Source: Agroathelia rolfsii
Lineage: Eukaryota; Basidiomycota; Agaricomycetes; Amylocorticiales; Amylocorticiaceae
Assembly: GCA_018343915.1 (NCBI GenBank)
Contig: JABRWF010000005.1
Span: forward strand, 2,825,001-2,889,000
Direction: 5' to 3'
Length of the DNA: 64,000 nucleotides
A program made the translations under genes and the position numbers. Of the stretch, positions 12,073 through 23,881 are shown piece by piece. Under the pieces are notes generated by a model. That model had not been told where the DNA came from, searched no databases, and saw only the letters and a list, made by a program, of their open reading frames with translations. The stretch's first letter is position 1. Every line of letters starts with the position of its first letter.

Positions 12073-12290
12073 AATCAAAAAGTGGCACCCCCCCCCTCCT
12101 AGGGTTAGCTGGAGAAAATTCCCCTATTACTTGCTCAATCCTCAACATTTTCAAACTCCCTATGACCAAATTAAGTGTATATGTATTTTCTATAAATTGG
12201 TCATAGGGAATCAAGAAATAGTTGAAATTGAGCAAGTAGTAGAGTTTTTTTATCCTTTGCTAACCCTAATAGGGGGTGCCACTTTCTGAC
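12073..12290. mobile_element. fold-back MITE (non-autonomous inverted-repeat element)
   Basis: Two arms of about 100 bp form an imperfect inverted repeat around a short centre near 12170-12195. The outer ends read AAAAAGTGGCACCCC on the left and, on the opposite strand, AGAAAGTGGCACCCC on the right. Inside, AGGGTTAGC, ACTTGCTCAAT and TCCCTATGACCAA also occur in both arms. The element is flanked by GACGC at 12068-12072 and 12291-12295, a likely 5-bp target-site duplication. There is no coding capacity. Size, structure and flanking duplication fit a MITE mobilised by a DNA transposase elsewhere in the genome; the superfamily cannot be told from one copy. Confidence 0.75.
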
Positions 12291-12300
12291 GACGCGCACC

Positions 12301-13950
12301 TTAGTACCGGGGATTCATCACAGGGCCGTGACAGCCGCTCTCGACGGCAAGCTCTATCGTTTGTAATTTACGGGGACTTCGCGACATATCAATGTTGTCT
12401 AGCACTGTAAGGAACGCACGCTGGCAGAGGAAACGATCCTCGATTACGGAAAAGTATTCGTTCACAAAAGGCCGGCCTAGAAGTAGCTGTAGCATTTCCA
12501 GAGCTGGTGGCAGAGATGCTCTGTGGAAGTAGTTGAAAAGTTTCTGAAAAAAAAAGGAAAGAATAGGATGAGTGGATTTATAGAATTTAATCATTTCACC
12601 TTGAGTTTATCTTGTACTGGAGTTCAATTAGAATGAACATCCCCTCAAGCGCGCGTAAGTTTCTGACGTTGCGGAATGATCTCCTCCAGTACAGCCTCCT
12701 CATTGGCATTGCAATCGAGAATCAGCACGGGCAAATTTGAGAGTAGATCTTGGGCTGGACCAACTAAAACTCCAATTCTTTCCGGCCTTTCCGGCGTAAG
12801 GGAAGAAAAAAAATTAGTTCACGAACGGGAGCGCCGAAAACAGTGGGAGGAGACGAATGGAGCATCTGAGGATTTGGACTTTGCCGAAAATGGTAGGAGA
12901 GGTGGACAATCCCAGGAAAATGTGCCACCATCCACTCTAAGACGATGAACGTTCGAGAACAATTCCAAGTATCACCACAAAAAATTGAGACTCTCCTTGT
13001 CTGATATCAAGGAAGTCAGTATGTTAAGATACTCTCACGCCTGGTCCAATATTTCAGACCATCCACCCTTGTGAAGTGTCAGCTCCGTAAGATGTTCTGA
13101 TCATGCAGCTCCAAGAAGTGTAAATAGTATGGGATCATCTTCACCATGGCCGTGGATTTTTACTATCTTCTGTGGAATTAGTACAGAACGGATGGGATCC
13201 ATGAGGGCGAAACGATGAAAGACAAAATGAATTTAGGCGGATGGTAGGAGGCGCAAGAGAGGCAACCACTTCGTCCAAAGGCCTATAGCCCATCTCGATG
13301 CCAGTGGGCACCCATATTTCCATTTGCAGGAATCGGTAGTGCATGTCTAGGTTCTTGATAGACCCAGCCACTCACGGAAAAGTAATTAGGCGCAAGCAGT
13401 CTAGAAAATCGACCATGCCGGGGTAAGCAAGCCATCTTCGATTACCATTTTGCAGATAGCAAACGCCGAGCTTCAGTTTGGTAGAGATGAAAAGATGTGG
13501 CTGAACAAGGCCCTTGAAACACCTGCAAACCAGCGACAATGGCCTTGAATCTTTCTTTTATAGGCCACAAGAAATAATCACATGCCATATTTCACTTAGA
13601 ATAATGCAATGCTGCTGAAGCGTATGCACTGTCTAGCAGCCATGGTCTGATGCCATTGCGGACAGAATACCAAACGGTTATAATCTAGCAACCTGAAGGT
13701 GTCCAAAACAGATGTATCGCAATATTTTTAACCCTTCATTATCGCTGCTAAACACCCTAAACATGACTTACCGAATCAAGCCTTTTTATGGTAGGCGTGT
13801 TTCAATATAACACTACATAACCAATGCTTTGAGCTTTGAGTTGCGCCGCGCGCTTGATAAATTCCTTTGCATATCAGTTATTAGAGTTATAGTTATCGAA
13901 TGTTGTAGCGATCCAGGTCACGACAATGGGGGTTATAATCGGTATCCGGC
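12301..13950 (-). pseudogene. decayed F-box/leucine-rich-repeat-like gene
   Basis: Fragments on the minus strand read like the leucine-rich part of the large fungal F-box protein families but are broken by stops and shifts. Examples are LPPALEMLQLLLG and RKLQTIELAVESGCHGPV (12301-12594), GPAQDLLSNLPVLILD (about 12690-12775), a stretch resembling LTLHKGGWSEILD (about 13020-13090), and further remnants at 13141-13640. No start with an F-box motif and no unbroken frame over 100 codons is seen. The call rests on resemblance of fragments. The alternative is chance Leu-rich frames in non-coding DNA. Confidence 0.35.
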
Positions 13951-15627
13951 TTACCGTAAGGTATGGTATGATGTATCCAACTTAAAGTCACAGACCACTG
14001 GCAGGACTCCGGCCTGAAGGGTGAATATTTTCGGACTTGGATCGGGATTTCCCTTCAAAAAGACCAATCGAGACCTTCCGAAAACAATGTGAAAATTTTT
14101 CCGTGGAGTGCTGATAACTTACCCGTATCAGCTGTGCATTCATGTAAAAATGGTAATATTAAATACTGTAATGTAAAACTACTCGTGTTGTCAAGTATTT
14201 CCGTAGGCCATGTGCTTTATACAAAGGGTGTCGATAACTTGCTTCCAAGGCCGGGGGTCTAGCTAGTTACCACAAAGTTACAAGGTTGGAACCCCCAGTC
14301 TTAGAATATATATATCTACACCCCTTGCCATAACTGGATAGGGTGTACAATACCTGTATCAAGGGCTTCGCTCGAGATTCCATTCTAATCAGCCGATGTG
14401 AAGGGCATCCCACTAGTGCTGACCACCTTGAGGGCGATGCTAACCTGAACTTAATACTAGCCTTCTTCTCTTAGCTGGCCGCCTCGATTCAATGCTTATA
14501 TACATAAGTGCTCAAAAGCGCTCAATTATTGGTATGCACCGCTAATTGTACGTAAATATACTAGGCACATGGGTTGAACATATGAACCTGGAAAAGCAAC
14601 GGAATCATCATCAATGCGGCAATGCCATAAAGCTGGGTGCGCATACATCGCATCATACATTCACATATACCCGAAGTAGCTGAGTCCAACTGTCTTGCCC
14701 CAAATTTTGCCGCTACATCTTTGTCTAAACATCGATAAATTATTTATCATTACGCAACCAACTAGCATATGTATGCATAGAAGCACGTAGTACGTACACC
14801 TATATACCATCATGATGGACTCAGGATGATAGTTGCCAGTGTCATCATTACATGGAATCGTGCGCATAAATTTACGGTACGCGCAGCATTAGTGGATACT
14901 AATGGGGGTTCTCGCCCGCATGGCGGCCTAGCAACTCGAAAATTGCTTTTGATCGGCATCATGATACGCATGGCGTCAGACAACTCGGGGTACTCAGACA
15001 CGTCAACCACCCTTTGGTTAGCGAGAACGTAACTTGCGGCTTGAAACTCGGATGATCTACAACACGCGACGGGAAGAAATAAATAAAAGTACAAAAAATC
15101 GAAGCCAATATACAAATATAAGCCATACAACTAATGTATATGATGTGATGTATCTAGAGCATCTATAAATGATGTAAGTAATGTCGATAGTGTATATATT
15201 GTGTATATATGTAAACCACGAATGAGAAGAGTCTGATAACGAAAAGAAAAAGAGTTCGCAAACCCGGCGATAGTAAATATTCACGAAACAGCATGTACGG
15301 ACGTTGAAAAGAAAGTGACAACGGTATATGAATCCAAACCCTCCAGGTTTTCAAATATGGATGAAAAAAAAGCAATAGGAAAGAAGAGCGATGAACAATG
15401 TAAGTGTGAGTAGATATAGTCGTGGTATGTGTCAGTCAGTAGGTTCCGTTCATTCTTATTCTTATGAGCCGAACGAGAGAAAAAAAAGGAAAATGATATG
15501 GTTGCTGTTGATGGTTGCATTTTGTGATAACGACTGCTACGTCCTCCCGCGAACTTCTTCTAATTGCTGCCGATCCGTTCATGAACGTGGAGAGAGGGTC
15601 GAGTTAATCACAGCGGTACGCGCACCG
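13951..15627. other. gene-poor AT-rich spacer
   Basis: No frame here has coding character. The part from about 15050 is AT-rich with TATA/TGTATA runs and probably includes the 3' untranslated region of the methyltransferase. A short GGGGGT...ACCCCC stem can form near 14255-14310. Confidence 0.5.
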
Positions 15628-18225
15628 TTAAAGAACGCGAGCAGCAGCGAGCGAAGCTACTGACACCGACAGACTCGTCGCCGCAGCCGCCGTCGCTGCC
15701 TTGCCCGTATGCTCCGCAGCTGCTGGAGGTGGCGGCGGTGATGGTGCCGGCTTCCGGGCAACAAATGCTCGCATTGAACGGCAGATATGCTTACCGGATG
15801 GCTCGTCCACATTCGATAAATCAGCACCGTCGCGCCAGACCTTCCAGCTTGGCTTTTCGCCCAGCGGTTCGTTCCAAGACAATTCAGCTCTGATACGTGC
15901 GCGGGAGCCGATGCGGTCTGTCATGTCACTGTAGAAAGAGGGAAGAAAGATGTTCAAAACATATACATGCATAAAATGAGAGAAGACCATGGGAAAAAAA
16001 AAAGCAACGCACTCCTCCCAATTCATCCAATTTCTTTCAAACTCATCTCTCACACTACGCATCCTACTATTCTCAATCTTCTCGCCAGGGTTCATCTTCA
16101 CCGGGGGTCCCTGATTGACATAGAGTTTGAAATACTCGTCCCAAATAGCCTCCTTGCATGCGATGATCGTCCTCACCGTCTTGGCGAGGTGCATTGGTGC
16201 GCGACGAATGAGAAACTGCTGCGCTATTGTCAGTGCCGCAGCCGTGGGTGTTTTAAGCGATTCGCTGGTGCCGTTGGTGCTTGTCGAAAGTCGGTACACG
16301 CTTGCCAAGTCAGGGACTGTTGAGCTCGCCCTCCCAACTGCTGCTGCACCCTCCAGTTCGCTGATGGTGTTTTGTATCGAGGATGTTGAAGACGACGAAG
16401 AGCAGGCAGACATCACCGGGCAACGATACTGCCCATTATCTCCCGCCGCTGCTGCTACTGCTGCAGGCGTCCCCGAGTTAGGCGGCAAATTGATCTGCAA
16501 GAGCGGATACGATTGCACCGCCTCAAACGTCGACGAAAGGTGAAATGGCAAGACAGGTAGCAGTTGTGGCGGTAGAAAACGGGAGGCGAGCATGGCCTCC
16601 CACGAGGCGCGGATTCGGCTATGGTCACGCCAGCCGCGGTGGTTCGCGTTGCGCTCCTCAATCGTGCTTGCACGGGTGCTGTGCGAGTCGCCGCCAGTAC
16701 CGCCGTTGATGCTGGTTGTACTTTTGTTGGCGATGGTCGTCGTAGTTTGATTATAGCTGAAACTGTAGCTGGCGGCGGGGTAGATACTCGGTACGTAGCT
16801 GTAGCTGTTAGCATAGCCAGGATTATCGAAAGAGCTGGCTTGCGAATTTATAAAAGATGGGACGGTCGTTTCGCTGTTATATTGTTGGTGAAATGTTTGC
16901 GATGGGTAGGTGGAAGAAGCGATTGGGTATGGATCTTCGGAGACGGCCGACGTGCGCAGCGATTTTGAGGATGAATTTGAATTGGAGAAATGGCTCGGCA
17001 GTGTCCACGCGCGCGAGGAGAAAGGTGTCGAGGGGGACACAATTGAACTGGAAATCGTTGGTGAAGGCGAGAGGAGCGAAGCAGCGCCGCTGGAGCTGGC
17101 TGTGGTGGACAGGGACAGTTTCTGCTGTTGATGGCCCTCTTTTTCGAATGACAGGGGCGGTATATGTGGGTATGCCGATGGCGGCGGGAGTGGTGGTGCC
17201 GGTTCAGGTTCTTCTGTCATCTGAGCGGGGAGCTCTCCACAGGGGAATATGAATTCCTCTTCAAATATCTATATGTGTGTTTAATGTATTAGTATTTCGG
17301 AGAGAAGCCCGTTCCGCTGCAACGTTTTACCTCTAGAATACCACCCGGCTTCATAACGCGGAAAACCTCCTAGAGGTTCTATCAGCACGAATTCACGTTA
17401 TTTTTTTTTTCAGTTTTTGCAGACCTCAAACACAAATTGCCACTATTTCAAATCAGAAAAACGTCAGATTCTGTAAGACTGTGAAATATGGCAATTCACA
17501 CCTCGTCTTCTGGTACAGCCAGGCCGATGCACGATATGCGCACGAAATCAAAGTTGTTTGAACGGAATGGCAATCTATCAAGCCTGGGACGAAAGAATTA
17601 GCCGTGAGGAAAAGATGAAAAGCCATACACAAATTATAACGTACATATTGCCATTTACCCATTTGATGCGACGGGCGAATTCAGTATACGATGTTAGAGC
17701 AGGACTATAATTCCCCTTGTCTGCCAACATAATAATTTCATCTAATTTGGGTTGCATTTCCTTGATGTCGAAGCCGATAAACTGCGTGTTCTGTTTGCAG
17801 TGGTCAGATATGGCCAGTTGGTGCCACACCTTGGAGGACAGTGGTCAATATCTTACCGGCCATCTTTTTGCGGCCTCGATGACCCAGTGACCACCACCAC
17901 ATCCGAGATCGAGCACCTTGGATGGGAGCGTCCGGAAATCGTGGATCGTAAGTGATTGGGACATGAGGACCATATGGTCCCAGTTGTCACTGTGAGCGCC
18001 CAATTGGTCAGCTGAAATTACGGCTGGGACGGAGTGAAAGACGACGACATTGGATTTGCAAACTTACAAGTCGATGAGGTCTGGGCTGTAGCGTAGAGGG
18101 TAAATGTTATCGCCAGGCTCGCGTTTGCGCTTGTGCTCACGGACGAGCTGGGCCTCTACGTTCCTATGCGCGGTGGGGGGCGGGGAAGGCTGCATGTGGC
18201 TAGCGATGGGCGTCGAGGACGACAT
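15628..18225 (-). CDS. SAM-dependent methyltransferase with long disordered C-terminal half
   Basis: A class I methyltransferase of unknown substrate. The start at 18225 gives MSSSTPIASHMQPSP, then a region ending YPLRYSPDLID before the first intron. The next exon carries DNWDHMVLMSQSL and the SAM-binding motif I VLDLGCGGGHWVIEAA (about 17865-17925). Then come NTQFIGFDI (acidic motif II), WVNGNMY/DSLPFRSNNFDFVRI-type sequence, and the post-motif EVFRVMKPGGILE (about 17340-17370). After the domain the protein changes to a Pro/Ser-rich region (from about 17220), a middle part with helical segments (TIAQQFLIRRAPMHLAKTVRTII) and EFERNWMNWE, an intron near 15930-16010, then DMTDRIGSRARIRAELSW and an Ala/Pro-rich end. 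The family is widespread in basidiomycetes; I infer regulation or metabolism only loosely. Confidence 0.82.
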
Positions 18226-19713
18226 GGATAGAGAGACAGCGACTGTCTATCTGACTTGCTTGCTTGCTGACTGGCCCAGATAGAGAGGCGGTGGCAGACA
18301 GGGAGAACGACAGGGACAAGAAAGAGAGAAACAAGGGCGAGTGGACATGTGCACCGTCGACTCCTTTGCATTCCCTACTGCGACCGGCGACAACATCGAA
18401 ATCCCCGCCGCTGTTTGCCATGCGATTGGCGCTTTCCCGTCGATCAGGCTGGTTATTGCAGCTATGGTCATGTTGGAAAATAAAATAAATTCGATAATGC
18501 AGTGTATGCCAATGAGGTCCGACAGCTACCAGTGCAGCATATCATAATATTTTACGGAGCTGTAGAATCCATTTGTTTATTTTATTACAGTACGAATATC
18601 ATTGCAATCCTGCCCAAGAGCTCACCCTGCCAGTGCATACATAATAACAACAAGGTTTTCCTCTCCTGGCCAGTTACGCAACTGAGCTCTCTGTCCTGTT
18701 GCTGCTCTGCGTAAACTCGAATTCTGATGCGAGAAGCGCGGTTAAATAGCGGCTAACGGCATGCGACTTGATAGGCACCCAAGCCCATCTGCGTATACAC
18801 CATACTTATTCCGCCTCGCCCGACTTTCGGAAATCCCAACTTGGTTCAAAGAACGAGCGAGTTCCGCCATGGACTATGCCAATGCTCGTCCATCATTCTA
18901 TCATCGATTGTGGTCCATCCATGGCTTTTCGTCGTACGACCGTGTCACGAGGCCCGAGGACATCCGACTAGATGCACACTATATGCGCATGCTATGCATA
19001 GACTCGATTCAGAGTTGGCATGAATCTTCTTTTGCAGATTGCAGGAATCAGTCTAGGATCATCACCAGACACTCCGCCGATTGTAGCTAGGCTGCGTGGA
19101 AACCCTAGTATCCTGGCCGTGGATCCGAGTCTTTGCCTCACCCGGGAGCTTTTGTCTGAGAAATCTTCGAGTGTGGGCAGACGCTCTAGCCAAGCTTTAA
19201 TATCGCTCGATATCAGCTCCCGGTTCAAATTGCGCCCAAGGGTTGCCATTGATTGATACGTGTAAATGATCATGAAGTACTGGTAATTAATACGGAGACA
19301 GTTCGGGGATGTCGGTGCGGGCTGTGCCCTGTAATAACCATGGAATATTTACATGTACTGCTTCGTACCCTGTGAGCGTCAGCACAGTAAATGCAGCCTG
19401 TAACGGTAATGGCTTCACAAAGTATTGCGTCTTGTTATGTTTTAGTACTTAGAAATCCGAAAAAAAAAGGCTTAAAGAAAATCCAGGCCGAGACCGGATG
19501 GATTGATGTACCTGACCTACTAAACACTTTGCCGCGCTACACTATTGACTTCACTACTACTTGAACTGGATCCATTTCGTCACCGCCTGCAATATATCAT
19601 ATATCATACCTCACTGGCAGCACCGCCGGTCAATCCGATTTATACCCAATTTTAAGCGCGTAGCACTATACCTTCATCTTCAGGGCGCTTAGAACGCACC
19701 CACTACTACTAGC
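18226..19713. other. divergent intergenic region upstream of MLH1
   Basis: About 1.5 kb between the methyltransferase and MLH1 starts. Overlapping frames on both strands around 18760-19270 (up to 109 codons) have no recognisable motif and mirror each other, so they are probably chance. Nothing else is clear. Confidence 0.45.
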
Positions 19714-22700
19714 ATGGAAGCTGCACCAACAACAGCAGACACACTCAATGACACCCCAAGCCGTGGTATAGAAGGCAATGACGACAACTTGCAAGTTGTG
19801 CCTAAGCCCATTCGACTCCTCAAGGAATCACTGATCAATCGCATTGCTGCTGGAGAGGTTCGCCTAAACTTTAAGAAAATGATTGACTGGATGCTTCGAG
19901 ACTAAATCATCCCGCGTTGATATCGGCATACATTAATTCAGGTCATACAACGGCCTGCTTCGGCACTCAAAGAGCTCATTGAGAACTGTCTCGACGCCGG
20001 CGCGACCATCATCCGTGTCACGGTCAAAGATGGCGGACTGAAACTGCTCCAGATTCAGGATAATGGGTGTGGAATCAATGTGAATGCAGCTTATCCTACG
20101 CGCCTTTATATGTTGACATGGTATGCTGAGAGTACACCATTGAAAGTAGAAGAGTGATCTACCCATACTGGCGCAACGCTTCACCACGAGCAAGCTTGCC
20201 GAGTTTTCTGACCTGAGCAAGCTGGTCACGTATGGCTTTCGTGGAGAGGCATTGGCATCCATATCCCATGTCGCCAAATTGACGGTGACCACCAAGACGA
20301 AGGTAGATAGCCACGCGTGGAAGTATGTTTCTTTTTGGCTTGCAAGAACTTGTGTAGATTTTGGATTGACTCTTGACTATCTATCAGAGCAGTATACAAT
20401 GAAGGCGTCCTTGCGCCACCTAAGCCTGGCTTGTCTGTCGATCCTAAACCATGTGCCGGAAATGATGGCACGACTATTACCGTAAGACGCCATTCATCTA
20501 ACGACATGCTTGGATCACTCTGAAAAGGTATGACTAAGATTGAAGAGCTTTTTGCCAATATGCCGTCACGACTCTCCGCCTTGCGCAGCTCATCGGACGA
20601 GTACACCCGTATTCTGGATGTCGTCACTAAATATGCTGTGCACAGGAGCACGGTATCCTTTTCATGTAAGAAGGTTGTGCAGCTTTCAATAGCTTCTCAT
20701 TCATGTTACGTATTATTGATATTTGATAAATAGCAAGGCACGTCTTCAACCGACATCTCCACGCCTTCGGGCTCGTCCACGTTGAACACCATCCGGCTTT
20801 TATATGGCCAATCCGTCTCGAAAGATCTATTGCACATTCAGCTGTCTTCTTCCAAGTCTGCCAAATCTGCGTCTGCCTCGCAGGCAACGGGAGATAACGG
20901 CGAGGAAGATGACGGTGAAGAACAGTCTTGGAACGCAGAGATGTATTGCACGAATGCCAATTACCAATCGAAGAAGACGCAGTTCCTGCTTTTCATCAAC
21001 CGTATGTCCTTCCTGACAGAATGATGTTTTTCGGCATGCTCATGCACTGATATCCAGATCGCCTTGTCGACTCTACACGTATCAAACGCGCACTGGAGGG
21101 GGTATATGGACCAATCCTGCCCAAGGGTGCGTCGCCATTCATCTACCTCAGGTATGATCACCTATCCACCAATTCCTCCCATTCATAGCATGGCCCCTTT
21201 TGAAATTATATACGTAGTTTGGAAATCGATCCAGCCACTATAGATGTAAATGTACATCCGACAAAACGCGAGGTATTCTTCATCAATGAAGAGTCTATCA
21301 CGGCGCGCATTGCAGATGCCATTCAGGCGAAGCTTGTAGCGCAGAATCAAACGAAGACGTTTCAATACCAGGTGAGGAGGCTTCTTGTTTATTTCATGAT
21401 CTTGTTCAACTTATTGCACCGCTTAACAACCAAATCCTCTTGATGTTTGTACCAGACCCTTTTGACCGGAGGTATAGCCGATCCGAACGCGAGTACACAA
21501 AAGGGAAAGGAGAAATTGAAAGGTGTAGCCTCTGAGGCAGAAGATGGCGAGAATGATGACGACGACGACAAAAATGAACCGAGCGGGAGTAACACTCCAG
21601 TCACAGGGGTTGCAAACTCAAGTAAGTCTGGTTCATAATGACCATAAGCCAGGGAACCAACGATCTATCTGTGTTCGATGTCACTCTCGACTTTTTCTCT
21701 TCATTCCTATATAATTCAATGACGGTCTAACGTTTTTTTATAGACGCAGCCGCAAAAAAGAAGGTATTATCGCAGCACAAAGTGCGCACCTCTCTCCATG
21801 ACCGCACGCTTGACTCGATGATCGCCGTCGAGAACCCAACGCAGGTGGCACTTTCGAAGCGCGCTTCTTCTTCTTCTTCTTCGGCTGCTGGCGCTGGCAT
21901 TGGCAAGCTCACCTCCAGCAGCAAAGAAATTAAAGAATCCGAGTGTTATCTGACATCAGTTATCAAGCTGCGTGAGGGGTTGGTCAAGAATAAGCACAAT
22001 AGTTGGTGTCTCCCTTTTTTATACTAAGCAAATTTTTATTGTTGGCCTGACCATGGCTTTTTTTTTTTGCCATAGATTTGACAGAAATCATGGCCAAGCA
22101 CACCTTTTGTGGAGTTGTTGATATCGATAGATGCTTATCGCTCGTCCAGCATTCGACAAAGCTGTATCTTGTTAACCATGACGCTTTAGCGTAAGTACAC
22201 CGATGTCTTACTTAGTCCGTTTTTCTATTCCTTTGTCATGAGACAGCGCTCAAATCTCGCTATTCTTCGTGATATATCTCCGTCCAATACAGAGAAGAGC
22301 TCTTCTATCAGCTTGGCCTACGTCAATTCGGAAATTTCAGTCGTTTGAAGCTTGATCCCCCGCCGTCACTTAGAACGCTGGTCACGATCGCCGTGGAGAA
22401 TGAAGAGATCGACGATGGGACGACTCTTTCCAAGCAAGAGATAGTTGATGTTCGTCAAATCTGATCTTCTGTGAACCTGTTATATCCTCCTGACATTTAA
22501 TCAGCGCATTTTCGACCTACTCATCTCCCGAAGCGCCATGCTATCCGAATACTTTTCGTTGAATATCTCATTCAATGGCAATGTGGAGAGTCTGCCGCTT
22601 CTCCTGCCTGGTTATACACCGAATCTCGACAAACTTCCAATGTTTTTGATGCGTCTCGGGCCACAGGTAATCGTCACCATCCATTACCGTCCTTCTGTTC

Positions 22701-23065
22701 ATATCTGTTTCTCGGAGTAGCTCTAATAAATAGCTTAAATGGACTGGCCGTTTTCATTATAGGTTGACTGGACATCGGAATCGGAATGCTTCGACACGTT
22801 CCTCCGTGAGTTGGCATACTTTTACGTCCCGGGGCCTTCATTGCCGCCTGGGCCAGTATCAGTCATGCCTGCGGCTGCCGAAGGAGAAGAAAAGGAGGGC
22901 AGCAAGGAGAAGAAGGCAAAGGAACAAGCCGAACGATGGCAGATCGAGCATGTATTGTTCCCTACCGTGCGCCGGTACCTTGTGGCGCCCAAGTCATTGC
23001 TGAACGGGGACGTCGTGCAGGTGGCAAATCTTCCGGACCTGTACCGGGTGTTTGAAAGATGCTAA
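19714..23065 (+). CDS. MLH1: DNA mismatch repair protein MLH1
   Basis: MLH1 is the MutL-homologue subunit that pairs with PMS1/MLH3 and couples mismatch recognition to strand incision in the nucleus. The N-terminal GHKL ATPase is clear: [17 protein letters not shown], then after an intron [18 protein letters not shown] (Asn and Glu of motif I), QDNGCGI (motif II), and, rejoined across an intron as [28 protein letters not shown] (motif III). The transducer region shows FLLFINRLVDS and [13 protein letters not shown] (joined at introns near 21050 and 21220). A Lys/Asp/Ser-rich linker (21500-21900) precedes the C-terminal dimerisation domain. The protein ends YRVFERC, the conserved MLH1 terminus that completes the metal site of its PMS1 partner. 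At least ten introns. The start at 19714 is the first in-frame ATG before the ATPase. Confidence 0.95.
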
Positions 23066-23881
23066 AGGAGAAAAAACAATATGATTGGTAGTAATGATAA
23101 GGATATCTGGTGATATCACGGCTCCTGCGAGTGCTTCGGTCAGATGATAGCTTACTACACTATACATGTATGATGACTCAGCTCCAGTCTTCAGAAAAAA
23201 GTAATAATAAGATCTTCGTATTACTGATATATGTTACTCAGCCTCGGACTGATGATCGATGATCATTGTAGATGTATGACTGAGGTGTATCCCCGATGAC
23301 CTTCTGGTGCGACAAAACTCTGCTTTGGTTTTGGCTCTACCAGAAGTCCGAGTCTAGATGATTTCATGCGTGTGTTGCATGACTCGCAAGTGCTTGGCAC
23401 AATCATGCCGTGCCGCGGCTCGGCCACTCCACAATGATCCGGTGACTAGAAAAAAAGTGACTTTATAAAGTGTATTTAGCAACATCCCATCCATGAAAAA
23501 GTCTAGTGGTGCCAGTGGCAGTCACGACTTGAACAACCCGAGTTGGAACGTCATTATCATCTTTTCCTCCTATTTGTCATCTTCTCTTCCCATCTTCAAC
23601 TGCCCGAGTCATCCGGGCCTGAAATTTTATCGTTGCGGCGCATGATCCAAACAGGCGCAACTGTGGGTTCACAGTCTGGCCCGCTCCGGCAATATGTGAT
23701 GCCGTTGTCTTGCCGCAAGCAGCGGATTAAAGAAACCAAAGAAACAAGCCGCATGCAGAACGGCAAGGGTCCGACACCGGGCTCCTCCCCTTTAGAACCA
23801 ACTGCTGCGTGCTATAAAAGCCGGTTCTCTCGCGGTCTACTTGCTGGCAGTTCTTGTGTGTGAATACCTGTAGGGGGAGAC
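23066..23881. other. intergenic region, MLH1 3' end to MFS promoter
   Basis: Contains the MLH1 3' flank and the promoter of the transporter gene, with repeated GATGAT/TGATGATCGATGATC sequences near 23165-23285. No gene is supported; the frame from 23543 lacks coding character. Confidence 0.5.
23813..23820 (+). promoter_or_regulatory. TATA box of the MFS transporter gene
   Basis: A consensus TATAAAAG lies 62-69 bases upstream of the ATG at 23882, giving a short leader. A strong TATA box is usual for regulated, not housekeeping, fungal genes. Confidence 0.6.

Noticed and set aside
16127..17252. Plus-strand frames opposite the methyltransferase
   Set aside because: The minus strand carries the spliced methyltransferase with its SAM motif and a continuous frame; the plus frames have no motif.
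18761..19273. Overlapping frames of 78-109 codons on both strands upstream of MLH1
   Set aside because: They mirror each other in opposite strands, show no domain and no intron-exon logic; probably chance.
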